DNA from: Roseilinea sp034431495
Lineage (GTDB): Bacteria > Chloroflexota > Anaerolineae > J036 > Brachytrichaceae
Reading direction: 5' to 3'
DNA: 40,270 bases
NCBI GenBank assembly: GCA_034431495.1
Contig: DAOUDB010000115.1
Location: 1-40,270 of the forward strand
The translations under genes and the position numbers were made by a program. Below are positions 1-7,406 of the stretch, in pieces (positions within the stretch are counted from its first letter, which is position 1; each line of letters opens with the position of its first letter). The notes beneath the pieces are model-generated. The model saw nothing but the letters and a program-made list of their open reading frames with translations. It ran no database searches and was not told the DNA's origin.

Positions 1-296
1 TCTGAGGGCCGGGCCGGATGGTCGGGATGCGAATGGAAGAAGCCGATGATGTCCAGCCCACGCCGGCCGGCTTCGCGATCAGCGCGCACAAAATCATCGG
101 GCGCGATGAGGTAGCGGTTGCGCTGGCTCTCGCGCTCATTCTCAACAGACCAGGCATTGGGCGCCAGATACAGGTCGCGCGCGATCTTTCGATCGCCCTC
201 GATGTTGCCAATCAGTATGCCGCACGCTTCGCGCGGGTAGCCGGCCTCCAGGTGCTCGCGCATGCGGCCGGCCAGGTCATCGGTCAAAATGAGCAT
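1..296 (-). CDS. JAMM/MPN (M67-type) metalloprotease, C-terminus cut by window edge
   Basis: The first 98 codons are visible, starting at the ATG whose first base is 296. The JAMM zinc signature is present: a Glu in EACGILIG near residue 28, then HSHPDHPARPS at residues 88-98, which fits H-x-H-x7-S exactly. The final Asp of the motif would fall just beyond base 1. Bacterial proteins of this short type (Mec/QbsD/Rv1334-like) remove a C-terminal residue from ubiquitin-like sulfur carrier proteins, or act as deubiquitinase-like isopeptidases. No ThiS/MoaD-like partner is visible here. The gene starts 12 nt after the stop of the creatininase-family gene on the same strand, so the two are probably cotranscribed. 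Family assignment is firm from the motif; the substrate is unknown. Confidence 0.85.
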   Translation of the reverse strand, partial: MLILTDDLAGRMREHLEAGYPREACGILIGNIEGDRKIARDLYLAPNAWSVENERESQRNRYLIAPDDFVRADREAGRRGLDIIGFFHSHPDHPARPS

Positions 297-308
297 GAGG
301 GCGTCATT

Positions 309-1034
309 TTACTCGCCCGGTGTGAGCGCCGTCACCCAGGCCGACAGCATGGCCTCAAAGCAGCGCCGGCCTTCCCCGGCAGATGCCGCGCCGGCCGGCG
401 CGTTGGGCTGAGTGGTGTACCAGAACGACTGGCCTTGCAACTGGCCGAGATCGACCAGCTCAGGGCGCAGGTGCATGAGCAGGCTGGTTTCGCAGCGCCC
501 GGCGTGGTCGCCCCGGCACGCTGCCGCAGCCGCCGGCAAAATCGACGGCATGACGCGAATGCGATCCCACACCTTGCCGTGCTGTTCCGGCGGAGTGTAT
601 CCCCACCAGCCCATCCCGTGCTGCTCGCGCATCAGTTCAAAAGACAGATCGGCGGCCGCTTTGCGGAACGCCAGCGCCTCTGGACCGTCCATGCCCTGGT
701 GATGAATGATGACGATGATCGTCTGCCAGCCCATCAACAGGAACGCGCGCAATACATCCTTGACGTGCAGGTAAAAGTGATTGCCATCGACATCGACGGT
801 GCCCAGTTCCGGCCCGCTCACGGCCCAGCCGGTCGGCCCATACTCAAAGGTGGGCGCAACAACTGCCGGCAGTCGCTCGGCGATGGCCTCGCAAAGCGCC
901 TCGACCACAAGCGTATCGAGGCCGAGCGCCGCGTGGAGACCGTGGCATTCAATACAGCCGGCGGGGATCAGCAATGGCAAATCCTGTGCGATGCATTCTT
1001 TGAGTTGGCCTGGCAACAGATGTTTCAGCAGCAT
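309..1034 (-). CDS. Creatininase-family amidohydrolase
   Basis: A 241-residue protein of usual length for the creatininase / mycofactocin MftE family, metal-dependent hydrolases of cyclic amides or peptides. Near residues 24-41 it has the family's first metal motif, PAGCIECHGLHAALGLDT, with Glu, His and Asp ligands. A later HAGRCETS matches the conserved H-A-G-x-x-E-T-S. The middle motif, usually NGHGGN, reads IHHQGMDG, keeping the His but losing both Asn, so substrate specificity may differ. The start has a clear Shine-Dalgarno site (AGGAG, 9 nt before ATG). It is probably cotranscribed with the downstream JAMM protease. No mycofactocin genes are visible, so a MftE role is not supported. The exact substrate is unknown. 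Confidence 0.8.
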   Translation of the reverse strand: MLLKHLLPGQLKECIAQDLPLLIPAGCIECHGLHAALGLDTLVVEALCEAIAERLPAVVAPTFEYGPTGWAVSGPELGTVDVDGNHFYLHVKDVLRAFLLMGWQTIIVIIHHQGMDGPEALAFRKAAADLSFELMREQHGMGWWGYTPPEQHGKVWDRIRVMPSILPAAAAACRGDHAGRCETSLLMHLRPELVDLGQLQGQSFWYTTQPNAPAGAASAGEGRRCFEAMLSAWVTALTPGE

Positions 1035-1054
1035 GAGTCGATTCTCCTGGCCGG

Positions 1055-1081
1055 GTTATAGCTCAAATCTGCCGCAATCAA
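1055..1081 (-). promoter_or_regulatory. Weak candidate promoter for the creatininase-JAMM pair
   Basis: On the minus strand TTGATT is followed after 15 nt by TATAAC, about 20 nt before the Shine-Dalgarno-preceded start at 1034. The -10 is good but the spacer is short, so this is tentative. Confidence 0.25.
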
Positions 1082-1160
1082 CGCTCCTGTAACATGCCGG
1101 CTGCGACGCCGGCCTGCCTGTAGACCGACTGAGACGGGTCAGAATACGCAAACTCCAGTA

Positions 1161-1188
1161 TTGACATCGATCATCTCAAGCATAAACT
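1161..1188 (+). promoter_or_regulatory. Candidate sigma-70 promoter for the ceramidase-like gene
   Basis: A perfect -35 TTGACA (1161-1166) is followed after 16 nt by TAAACT (1183-1188), about 75 nt upstream of the ATG at 1264. It is the only promoter-like match seen in the 229-bp gap between the divergent genes. Confidence 0.45.
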
Positions 1189-1263
1189 GATGCGCGTTGT
1201 TCGCGCGCGGCTGACAGGGAGCGAGGCCGGCATGTGACACTGCAATTTCGTGTGGGAGGAGTC

Positions 1264-2610
1264 ATGCTACGAGCAGGCGCATCTGAAGTTGATATTACAC
1301 CGCCGGTGGGTATGTGGCTGATCGGCTGCCAGTCTGCCAGCACCGGCGTGAATGATCCGCTTATGGCGCGCGTCTTGTGCCTTGACATTGGTCGGGAGAC
1401 GGTTGTGCTGGTCAGCCTCGATCTGTGCGGCTTGTCGCGCGCCGATGGATTTGCCATCCGGCGCGCTGTCGCCACGGCGTGTGACACTGCCCCCTTCAGG
1501 GTGTTGCTGCTCATCAGCCATAATCACTCTGCGCCATTCAGCATTCCCTGGTCGATGACAGGCCGGCGCCGGTTCCAGATAGAAGGCGCTCAGTGGATGA
1601 ACCGGATCACGCTTGACATTGCCGAGGCGTCGCGGCAGGCCATGCGGCACATGACTGACGCCCGGCTGGACTATGGCCGCGCGCAGGTTCAGATCGGCAT
1701 GAACCGCCGGCTCGATGGCCCACCCCCCGACACACAAGCCGTCATGCAGCCCAATCCGGCGGGACCGGTTGTGCCGTGGAGCGACGCGCTGTGCTTCAGC
1801 CAGATCGGCTCTACAGGACCGGGCGCGCAAATTGTCCTGTTCTCGCAGGCGGCGCATCCCGTGATGATTCACTACGCCAGCACTCTCATCAGCGCCGACT
1901 ATCCTTTCTACGCCGGCAGACGGCTGCGAGACCGCCTTGGGACCCACGTCATGCCGATGTTCGCCCAGGCGTGTGGCGCAGACAACAACGCCCCCTGGGC
2001 CACCGGCTTCGAGCGATGCCGACAATCTGGCGAGCAACTGGGCGATACCATTGCCGATCTCTGCCCGCGCATGACACCCCTGGACCCTGTCAGCGCGCGA
2101 TTCGAGTCCTGCTCGCTGGACCTGCCGCTCAAAGAGTTCGAGACCGAGGAGCAACTCGAGGATGCCATCGCGCTCGAAGAGACCCGGCTCGCGTCTGTCG
2201 CAGAGGAACGCGATGACGACCCATGGCGTTGGGAAGACCTGCTCACCACACAAGAGAAGTTGCGCATGGTGCGAGAGCGTCGCGTGCCGGCCAGCATGCC
2301 CTTTGATATCCACATGCTGACCTTCGGTCAGGATCTGGCTATCGTCGGCCTGTCGGACGAAGTGTTTGCTGCCTATCAATTGCGCATCGACGAGATCAGC
2401 CCGTTCAAGCGCACGATGGTGTGGGCATATTGCAATAGCACAGAGAACTACATTCCCGCCGACTGCGAACACCGGCGAGGCGGCTATGAGATCATTGGCG
2501 GCCCGCTGCGCTATCCCTACCATTCCGGCCCGGCCCACGGCGCCGAAAGTCTCATTGTGGGCGAGGTGGCCCGTATGCTTGACCGGGCATGGTCTGCTGC
2601 GGCGCGCTAG
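1264..2610 (+). CDS. Neutral/alkaline ceramidase-like hydrolase (N-terminal domain family)
   Basis: 448 residues starting at the ATG after GGGAGGA (1254-1260). A GTG 30 nt upstream is in frame but has no ribosome site. The N-terminus LRAGASEVDITPPVGMWL is typical of the neutral/alkaline non-lysosomal ceramidase family. So are SHNHSAP near residues 85-91 (zinc-binding His pair), AHPVMIHYAS...SADY in the middle, and ACGADNNAP, which corresponds to the family's GxxGDxxP loop. Characterised members hydrolyse N-acyl sphingoid bases at a Zn site. Many bacterial members of this single-domain type have no known substrate. No signal peptide is seen, unlike secreted ceramidases, so a cytoplasmic hydrolase is likely. 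It converges on the end of aroKB with a 26-bp gap and no obvious terminator. Confidence 0.75.
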   Translation: MLRAGASEVDITPPVGMWLIGCQSASTGVNDPLMARVLCLDIGRETVVLVSLDLCGLSRADGFAIRRAVATACDTAPFRVLLLISHNHSAPFSIPWSMTGRRRFQIEGAQWMNRITLDIAEASRQAMRHMTDARLDYGRAQVQIGMNRRLDGPPPDTQAVMQPNPAGPVVPWSDALCFSQIGSTGPGAQIVLFSQAAHPVMIHYASTLISADYPFYAGRRLRDRLGTHVMPMFAQACGADNNAPWATGFERCRQSGEQLGDTIADLCPRMTPLDPVSARFESCSLDLPLKEFETEEQLEDAIALEETRLASVAEERDDDPWRWEDLLTTQEKLRMVRERRVPASMPFDIHMLTFGQDLAIVGLSDEVFAAYQLRIDEISPFKRTMVWAYCNSTENYIPADCEHRRGGYEIIGGPLRYPYHSGPAHGAESLIVGEVARMLDRAWSAAAR

Positions 2611-2636
2611 GGCTTCGCGGCTCTGGCTGGGTGTTG

Positions 2637-4250
2637 CTACGGCGCAAGCGAGGCAATTGCGCGGCGGGCGTCTTGCTCATCAACGTCGCTGGTGACGAAT
2701 GCGTCGCCGGGTGCGCGCAGCAGCACGAAACGCACTTTCCCGCCGCGTTTCTTCTTGTCTGATTGCATCAGGCGCCACACGGCATCGACATCGATCGCAG
2801 GCAGTGACACCGGCAGGCCGGCGCGCGCCAGCGCATTGGTGACTGCCTCGGTCATATCCCGCTCGCACACACCCATCGCTTCTCCCAGACGCATGGCGCA
2901 CACCGTGCCCAGTGACACAGCCTGGCCATGCTTGATGGTGAAGTCGCTCCAGGTTTCGATGCCATGCCCGAAGGTATGGCCCAGATTCAGCAATGCGCGC
3001 CGGCCCCGCTCGAACGGATCTTCCTCGACGACATCACGCTTCAGCAGGATTGCGTCGCGCAGCGATTGTATGAGCGACGCTCGCAGATGAGGGTTCGCTG
3101 TCAATTGCCAGTCGCCGGTTGCCGTCTGTTGGACCCGCTCCCATGCGTCGCCTCCGCGCAGTAATGCCGCCTTCACAATCTCGGCCCAACCGCACTGCAA
3201 CTCCACCGCCGGCAGCGATTGAAGCAGCGCGTAGTCCATCAGCACCAGGTCGGGTTGTTTGAACGCGCCGACCAGATTCTTGCCAAATGGCGTGTCAACA
3301 CCCACCTTGCCGCCAATGCTCGAGTCGGCCATTGCCAGCAGCGAGGTGGGCATCTGAACAAAAGAGACCCCTCGCATAAATGTGGCGGCGGCAAAGCCGG
3401 TTACATCGCCCACCACGCCCCCGCCCAGCGCAATGACTGCGCCGTTGCGTTCCAGGCCGTTCACGGCAAAGGTCTGATACATGTCCTCGACCGAGCGCAG
3501 AGTCTTGTGAGTTTCGCCGGCCGGCATGGTGTGAACGAAGCTGGCTAAGCCGGCCCGGCTCAGCGCGCGTTGCAGACAGCCGGCGTACAACGGGCCGACC
3601 CCGCTATCGGACACGATAGCCAGCGGTGGCGACCAGCCACGTGGCGCCAGCGCAAAGCCGGCCTGGTCGATCAGGCCCGCGCCCATCACGATGTCGTATT
3701 GGCCGGCCGGATGGCGCACCGCGATGCGCTCCTGTTCGGCGCGATAGATGTCGAGCGCGCATTGGGCGGCCTCTTCGGCGCTGCGATGGGTGGTGTCGAG
3801 GTGATAGTGCAGTTCGGCATAGGCGGGCGCGCGTGCCTTTAGCAAATGCGCCACGCGGTCGTGGATGGTTTCACCCGGCTGCGTTGGGCGCAACAAAGGG
3901 CGAGTCGAGGCGTCTACCCGGCGCAGAATCGCTTCGGGCGCAGCCGTCAGGCAGATGACTACGCCGGCCCGCAACAGCGCCGCGCGGTTGGCTGCGTCCA
4001 CGATCATGCCGCCGCCAGTGGCGACGACAACCCGCTCGCGCCCGACCAGTTCCCTGACCAGGGCCGACTCCAGGGTGCGGAAATGCGGCTCGCCTTGCTG
4101 CTCGAAGATTTGCGCAATGGTCAGGCCGGCGCGCTGTTCGATCTCGGCGTCGGTGTCGATGAAGTCGTAGCCGAGTTGGGCGGCGACGATCTTGCCGATG
4201 GTGGTTTTGCCGGCGCCCATGAAGCCGGCCAGAATGAGCGGTTTACTCAT
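2637..4250 (-). CDS. aroKB: Fused shikimate kinase - 3-dehydroquinate synthase
   Basis: A 537-residue bifunctional protein. Residues 1-170 are shikimate kinase: Walker A GFMGAGKTT at 9-17, DTD at 32-34, FRxLE at 57-61, GGG at 79-81 and the lid Arg in RPLL at 117. From about residue 183 it is 3-dehydroquinate synthase: NAD-binding GGGVVGD at 276-282 and metal ligands Glu357 (WAEIVK), His425 (LGHTFGHG) and His441, the two His 16 apart as in characterised AroB. The enzyme therefore catalyses steps 2 and 5 of the shikimate pathway. The ATG at 4250 is chosen because an upstream extension is low-quality sequence lying in aroC. The gene overlaps the aroC stop by 8 nt, suggesting translational coupling. 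It is the last gene of the aro operon. All key residues are present. Confidence 0.95.
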   Translation of the reverse strand: MSKPLILAGFMGAGKTTIGKIVAAQLGYDFIDTDAEIEQRAGLTIAQIFEQQGEPHFRTLESALVRELVGRERVVVATGGGMIVDAANRAALLRAGVVICLTAAPEAILRRVDASTRPLLRPTQPGETIHDRVAHLLKARAPAYAELHYHLDTTHRSAEEAAQCALDIYRAEQERIAVRHPAGQYDIVMGAGLIDQAGFALAPRGWSPPLAIVSDSGVGPLYAGCLQRALSRAGLASFVHTMPAGETHKTLRSVEDMYQTFAVNGLERNGAVIALGGGVVGDVTGFAAATFMRGVSFVQMPTSLLAMADSSIGGKVGVDTPFGKNLVGAFKQPDLVLMDYALLQSLPAVELQCGWAEIVKAALLRGGDAWERVQQTATGDWQLTANPHLRASLIQSLRDAILLKRDVVEEDPFERGRRALLNLGHTFGHGIETWSDFTIKHGQAVSLGTVCAMRLGEAMGVCERDMTEAVTNALARAGLPVSLPAIDVDAVWRLMQSDKKKRGGKVRFVLLRAPGDAFVTSDVDEQDARRAIASLAP

Positions 4251-5433
4251 ATCCAAATTGCCACGCTGTGTTGTCCATCGGCAGCTCGTCCAATCGCAGC
4301 CGGCGCAGCGTCTCAAAACGGGGGCGCATTTCGGCGATCGAGTCGCCGCCCAGCTTTTCCAGCAAGGCATCGGCCAGCACGATGCACAGCATTGCTTCGA
4401 CAATGGGCACGGCGCGCGGGACCTGGCAGAAGTCGCTGCGCTCATACTGTGTGGCTGCCGGCTGGCCGGTTGCCAGATCGACCGACTGCAGGGGGGTGAG
4501 GGTGGTGGCGATCGGCTTCAGGGCGGCGCGCACCACGATGGGCGCGCCGTTGGTGATGCCGCCCTCCAGCCCGCCGGCGTGATTGCTGGTTTGACGAATC
4601 TCGCCTTGCTCGACGATCAGTTGATCCTGCGCCTGCGTGCCGGGGCGCAGCGTCTCGGCAAAGCCGTCGCCGATCTCGACGCCTTTCATGGCGTGGATGC
4701 TCATCACGGCGGCTGCGATGCGCGCCGACAGCCGGCGATCCCAGTGCACATGGCTGCCCAGGCCGGGCGGCGCATTCAGCGCCACACATTCGATCACGCC
4801 GCCCAGCGTGTCTCTGGCTTGCATGATCTGGCGAATCGCTTCGCGCATCCGTTCCGCGGTTTGGGGGTCATAGCAGCGCACATCAGAGACTTCGGCGGCG
4901 TGGAAGCGCTCCAGATAATCAACCTGCTCAACGTTGCCAACCTGCCCGGCTTTCTCTACCGACACATCGCCAATGCTGACGACATAGCCGCCCACGATGA
5001 TGCCAAACTCGGCCAGCAGCTTGCGACAGACTGCGCCGACCGCTACGCGCATGGTGGTCTCGCGGGCCGAGGCGCGCTCCAGCGCCAGGCGCAACTCGCG
5101 GTAGCCATACTTGACGGCGCCGGTCAGGTCGGCATGGCCGGGGCGAGGAATGGTCATCGGAGCGATGTCGCGCGCGCGCCATTTGGCATGATCGAGGTTT
5201 TCCACGCTGAGGGCGATTGGCCCGCCGGTGGTTTTGCCGGCCATCACGCCGGCGGTAATGCGGGCATGGTCACGCTCGATTTTCATGCGCCCGCCGCTGC
5301 CAAAGCCTTGTTGCCGGCGCGCCAAATCGGCGTCGATGTCGGTGGACGACAACGGCAGGCCGGCCGGCATGCCTTCCAGAATGGCTGTGAGGGATGGGCC
5401 GTGCGATTCACCGGCGGTGAGAAATCGGATCAT
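4243..5433 (-). CDS. aroC: Chorismate synthase
   Basis: 396 residues converting EPSP to chorismate with reduced FMN. The N-terminus MIRFLTAGESHGPS carries the signature GESHG, followed by KTTGGPIAL and a C-terminal R-S-D-F with the expected overall length. One oddity: where the family usually reads G-R-G-G-R-M, this protein has GSGGRM at 45-50, so a normally conserved phosphate-contacting Arg is Ser46. The codon (AGC) is unambiguous. The start overlaps the stop of the preceding small gene in ATGA (5430-5433), and the 3' end overlaps aroKB by 8 nt, so the chain is tightly coupled. A purine-rich AGAGGAAG lies upstream of the start. Confidence 0.95.
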   Translation of the reverse strand: MIRFLTAGESHGPSLTAILEGMPAGLPLSSTDIDADLARRQQGFGSGGRMKIERDHARITAGVMAGKTTGGPIALSVENLDHAKWRARDIAPMTIPRPGHADLTGAVKYGYRELRLALERASARETTMRVAVGAVCRKLLAEFGIIVGGYVVSIGDVSVEKAGQVGNVEQVDYLERFHAAEVSDVRCYDPQTAERMREAIRQIMQARDTLGGVIECVALNAPPGLGSHVHWDRRLSARIAAAVMSIHAMKGVEIGDGFAETLRPGTQAQDQLIVEQGEIRQTSNHAGGLEGGITNGAPIVVRAALKPIATTLTPLQSVDLATGQPAATQYERSDFCQVPRAVPIVEAMLCIVLADALLEKLGGDSIAEMRPRFETLRRLRLDELPMDNTAWQFGYE

Positions 5434-5663
5434 GTGAGTTTTGCTTCCTCTGCCTCGATGTCTGCAAGCAGGGCTTCGATTTCGTTGATCAGAAAGGGAA
5501 GATTGGGTTGCGCAAAGCTCAGGCCGGGCGCCGGGATGCGATCATGCCTGATGTCAGGTGGAACATGCTTGTGATGAGGATGAGTTGGCTGCAACGCGGG
5601 ATCGCCGCCGAGCGAATAAACGAACAGCTCGTAGTCCTGGAGGGTGCTCAGGGGATTGTTCAT
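5430..5663 (-). CDS. Small TumE-like (DUF6516-type) putative toxin, C-terminal-like
   Basis: A 77-residue protein. The segment THPHHKHVPPDIRHD followed by a Pro/Phe-rich stretch and NLPFLINEIEALL resembles, from memory, the C-terminal half of TumE/DUF6516 proteins, which end with a His-rich PHHKH motif and an acidic helix. Typical members are longer (above 100 residues), so this is either a minimal form or a 5'-truncated copy. The start ATG overlaps the stop of the upstream gene (ATGA, 5660-5663) and its own stop overlaps the aroC start (ATGA). A longer upstream reading in the same frame is shadow sequence of the neighbouring gene. Family assignment is by motif only; activity is unknown. Confidence 0.6.
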   Translation of the reverse strand: MNNPLSTLQDYELFVYSLGGDPALQPTHPHHKHVPPDIRHDRIPAPGLSFAQPNLPFLINEIEALLADIEAEEAKLT

Positions 5664-5929
5664 GCCGCCACGCGGATCATGCCGGCCAGCGACCCTGCGC
5701 TGTGTTGTCTGCGCTGGTATTCGTTGCGGTATTCTGCCTGTCGCGCCAGCCAGGTTCGATACACGCTCGCCCATTCACCGAAATCCATCACCCAGTCTTC
5801 GTTTTCGGGTTCCTCACCGCTCATGTAAGCGGCGTAAAACACCTCGGAGCGAACGCCGTACCGACGCTCGAAGCTCAGCAACTCCTCTTCGAGAGCATGG
5901 ATGTCGAGTAAGATTTCCTGCAGGGTCAT
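5660..5929 (-). CDS. Small acidic protein, putative antitoxin partner
   Basis: 89 residues with no domain I can name firmly. It opens with MTLQEILLDIHALEEELLSF, an acidic amphipathic helix, then RRYGVRSEVFYAAYMSGEEP, an aromatic segment with WVMDFGEWASVYRTW, and ends in a basic tail. Small acidic helical proteins of this layout often precede TumE/DUF6516-like genes, and the 4-nt overlap with the next gene fits a toxin-antitoxin pair with the antitoxin first. A weak ribosome site (AGAGG) precedes the ATG. The pair sits between pepC and aroC in the same orientation. The antitoxin role is inferred from position and size. Confidence 0.6.
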   Translation of the reverse strand: MTLQEILLDIHALEEELLSFERRYGVRSEVFYAAYMSGEEPENEDWVMDFGEWASVYRTWLARQAEYRNEYQRRQHSAGSLAGMIRVAA

Positions 5930-5946
5930 TGCGCGCCTCTTGCCTG

Positions 5947-5985
5947 TTCACATTCCCGGAATCTTTAAGACTCCGGGAATGTGAA
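5947..5985 (-). terminator. Perfect 14-bp inverted repeat between pepC and the small gene pair
   Basis: TTCACATTCCCGGA (5947-5960) and its exact complement TCCGGGAATGTGAA (5972-5985) flank 11 nt, which themselves contain TCTT/AAGA. In RNA it forms a strong hairpin 12 nt after the pepC stop and 17 nt before the next start. There is no U-run, so it may be an attenuating or mRNA-stabilising hairpin, or a dyad operator, rather than a complete terminator. Confidence 0.5.
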
Positions 5986-5997
5986 TGAATATGAAGT

Positions 5998-7356
5998 TTA
6001 CTCCGCCATCGCCAGCGCGCCCATCGGGTCCCACGGCGGCAATCGCACCGGCTCCGATTCGAGAATCGGCAGCAACTCCTGCGGCACATATTGCTTTTCG
6101 ACGGCTATCTCGTACATGTACTCGTCGAACCAGGCGTCGTTCATCACCAGGAAGCCTTTGTCGCCCAGCTTGTCACCCCAGCTATTCTCGACGCGCCATT
6201 TCAGCGGCCGGCCTTGCTCGTCCAGATCGACGCCGGTGAAGACCATCGCGTGGGTCATCACGCTCTGCCCATACTCGACGCGCTCGGCTTTGTCTGCGCG
6301 GAACGGCGCGCCGTATACCGAGGCATAGTCGTACAACTGCGTGTGCAGAATGCCCAGATCGCGCTCCAGCATCTTGCCTACGTCGCAGCCGAACCACACC
6401 GGCTTGCCATCCACAATCTGCCGGACTGCCGCCTGCTTGAACACCGGCATCTCCACGTTCAGATAGCGGATGATCTGGCCTTCGGCCACGTTGCCCAGAT
6501 ACGAAATGGTGTACAGCCTGTTGAACGGCTTGTCGGCGGTGGGGCAGTGAATCAGGCAGACCATCGAGTCCAGGTCGAACTGCACATAGCGGTTGAAGAA
6601 GTGTTGGGGGGTAATCAGGCCGTCGCGGTGAAACACATCGTCCTTGTCGCGCCATTGCCAGTAGAACTCGCGCGGGGGCTGGCCCAGATGAATCGCCAAC
6701 ATGCGATAGATGTCGGACATCATGTCCACCTTGCGCGCGCGCAGATCAGCCATGCCGGCGCCCTGTGCGCTCATGCGGCGCAACTCGGCGGCGTCTTCGC
6801 GCAGCCGGTTGGTGATGAGCGATGTCATCACCCACGAGTTGCTGCTGCTCTCCGTCTCTGGCATGAAGCTCTTTGGCACAACGCCGTATTTTTTCACCAG
6901 ATTCACGAACATGTCCCATTGCCCGCCATCCTGAATCGGGTTTTGCAGCAGGAACATGATCAGCCGGCCATCCGTTGGCTCGCTCAGCGTGTCGAGGATG
7001 CTCTCCAGAAAGTAGTTGGCTTTCTCCAGCTTGTCCCAGAACATCATGTAGTTCTGCGACAGCTCGAACTTGTCCACGTTCAGACGCTTCATGGCCTCGA
7101 CGCGGAACAGGTTCAGGCCCGCGAACAGCCAGCACCGCCCGCTGCGCTCCTGGGCTGTCGCCTCATTGCTTTTCAGCATGTGCGAGTACACGTGGTTGAC
7201 ACTGGCGACGACCTGGCGGTTCAACGCCACCGCATGCACCGGGCTCTTGGTGACGGCGTTCATCGCCATACGGTTTTTCGGGTCGCTCTCGAACTGCGAC
7301 TGATACTGTTGCAAATGGTCGAGTGTGATGGGACCTGCTGCGTGTGTGGAATTCAT
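5998..7356 (-). CDS. pepC: C1-family aminopeptidase C / bleomycin hydrolase
   Basis: A 452-residue cysteine aminopeptidase of the PepC/bleomycin hydrolase family, usual length about 450. The papain-like triad is present: Cys75 in RSGRCWLFAG, His369 in MTHAMVFTGV and Asn391 in VENSWGDKLGDKG, with spacings close to human bleomycin hydrolase. Family members form cytoplasmic hexamers that trim peptides from the N-terminus. The start at 7356 has an ideal GGAGGA site, 5 nt before ATG. An upstream in-frame extension lacks one. It lies 50 bp after aroE inside the aro cluster on the same strand. A peptidase here could recycle amino acids, but nothing in the sequence proves a link with aromatic biosynthesis. 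Confidence 0.93.
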   Translation of the reverse strand: MNSTHAAGPITLDHLQQYQSQFESDPKNRMAMNAVTKSPVHAVALNRQVVASVNHVYSHMLKSNEATAQERSGRCWLFAGLNLFRVEAMKRLNVDKFELSQNYMMFWDKLEKANYFLESILDTLSEPTDGRLIMFLLQNPIQDGGQWDMFVNLVKKYGVVPKSFMPETESSSNSWVMTSLITNRLREDAAELRRMSAQGAGMADLRARKVDMMSDIYRMLAIHLGQPPREFYWQWRDKDDVFHRDGLITPQHFFNRYVQFDLDSMVCLIHCPTADKPFNRLYTISYLGNVAEGQIIRYLNVEMPVFKQAAVRQIVDGKPVWFGCDVGKMLERDLGILHTQLYDYASVYGAPFRADKAERVEYGQSVMTHAMVFTGVDLDEQGRPLKWRVENSWGDKLGDKGFLVMNDAWFDEYMYEIAVEKQYVPQELLPILESEPVRLPPWDPMGALAMAE

Positions 7357-7406
7357 TGAGATCCTCCAAAAGATGACAGAGAGATTACGCGGGTTGGGCC
7401 GGCCCG

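Noticed and set aside
18..1061. Long plus-strand ORF of 347 codons
   Set aside because: It is the shadow of the minus-strand JAMM and creatininase genes, whose catalytic motifs are clear.
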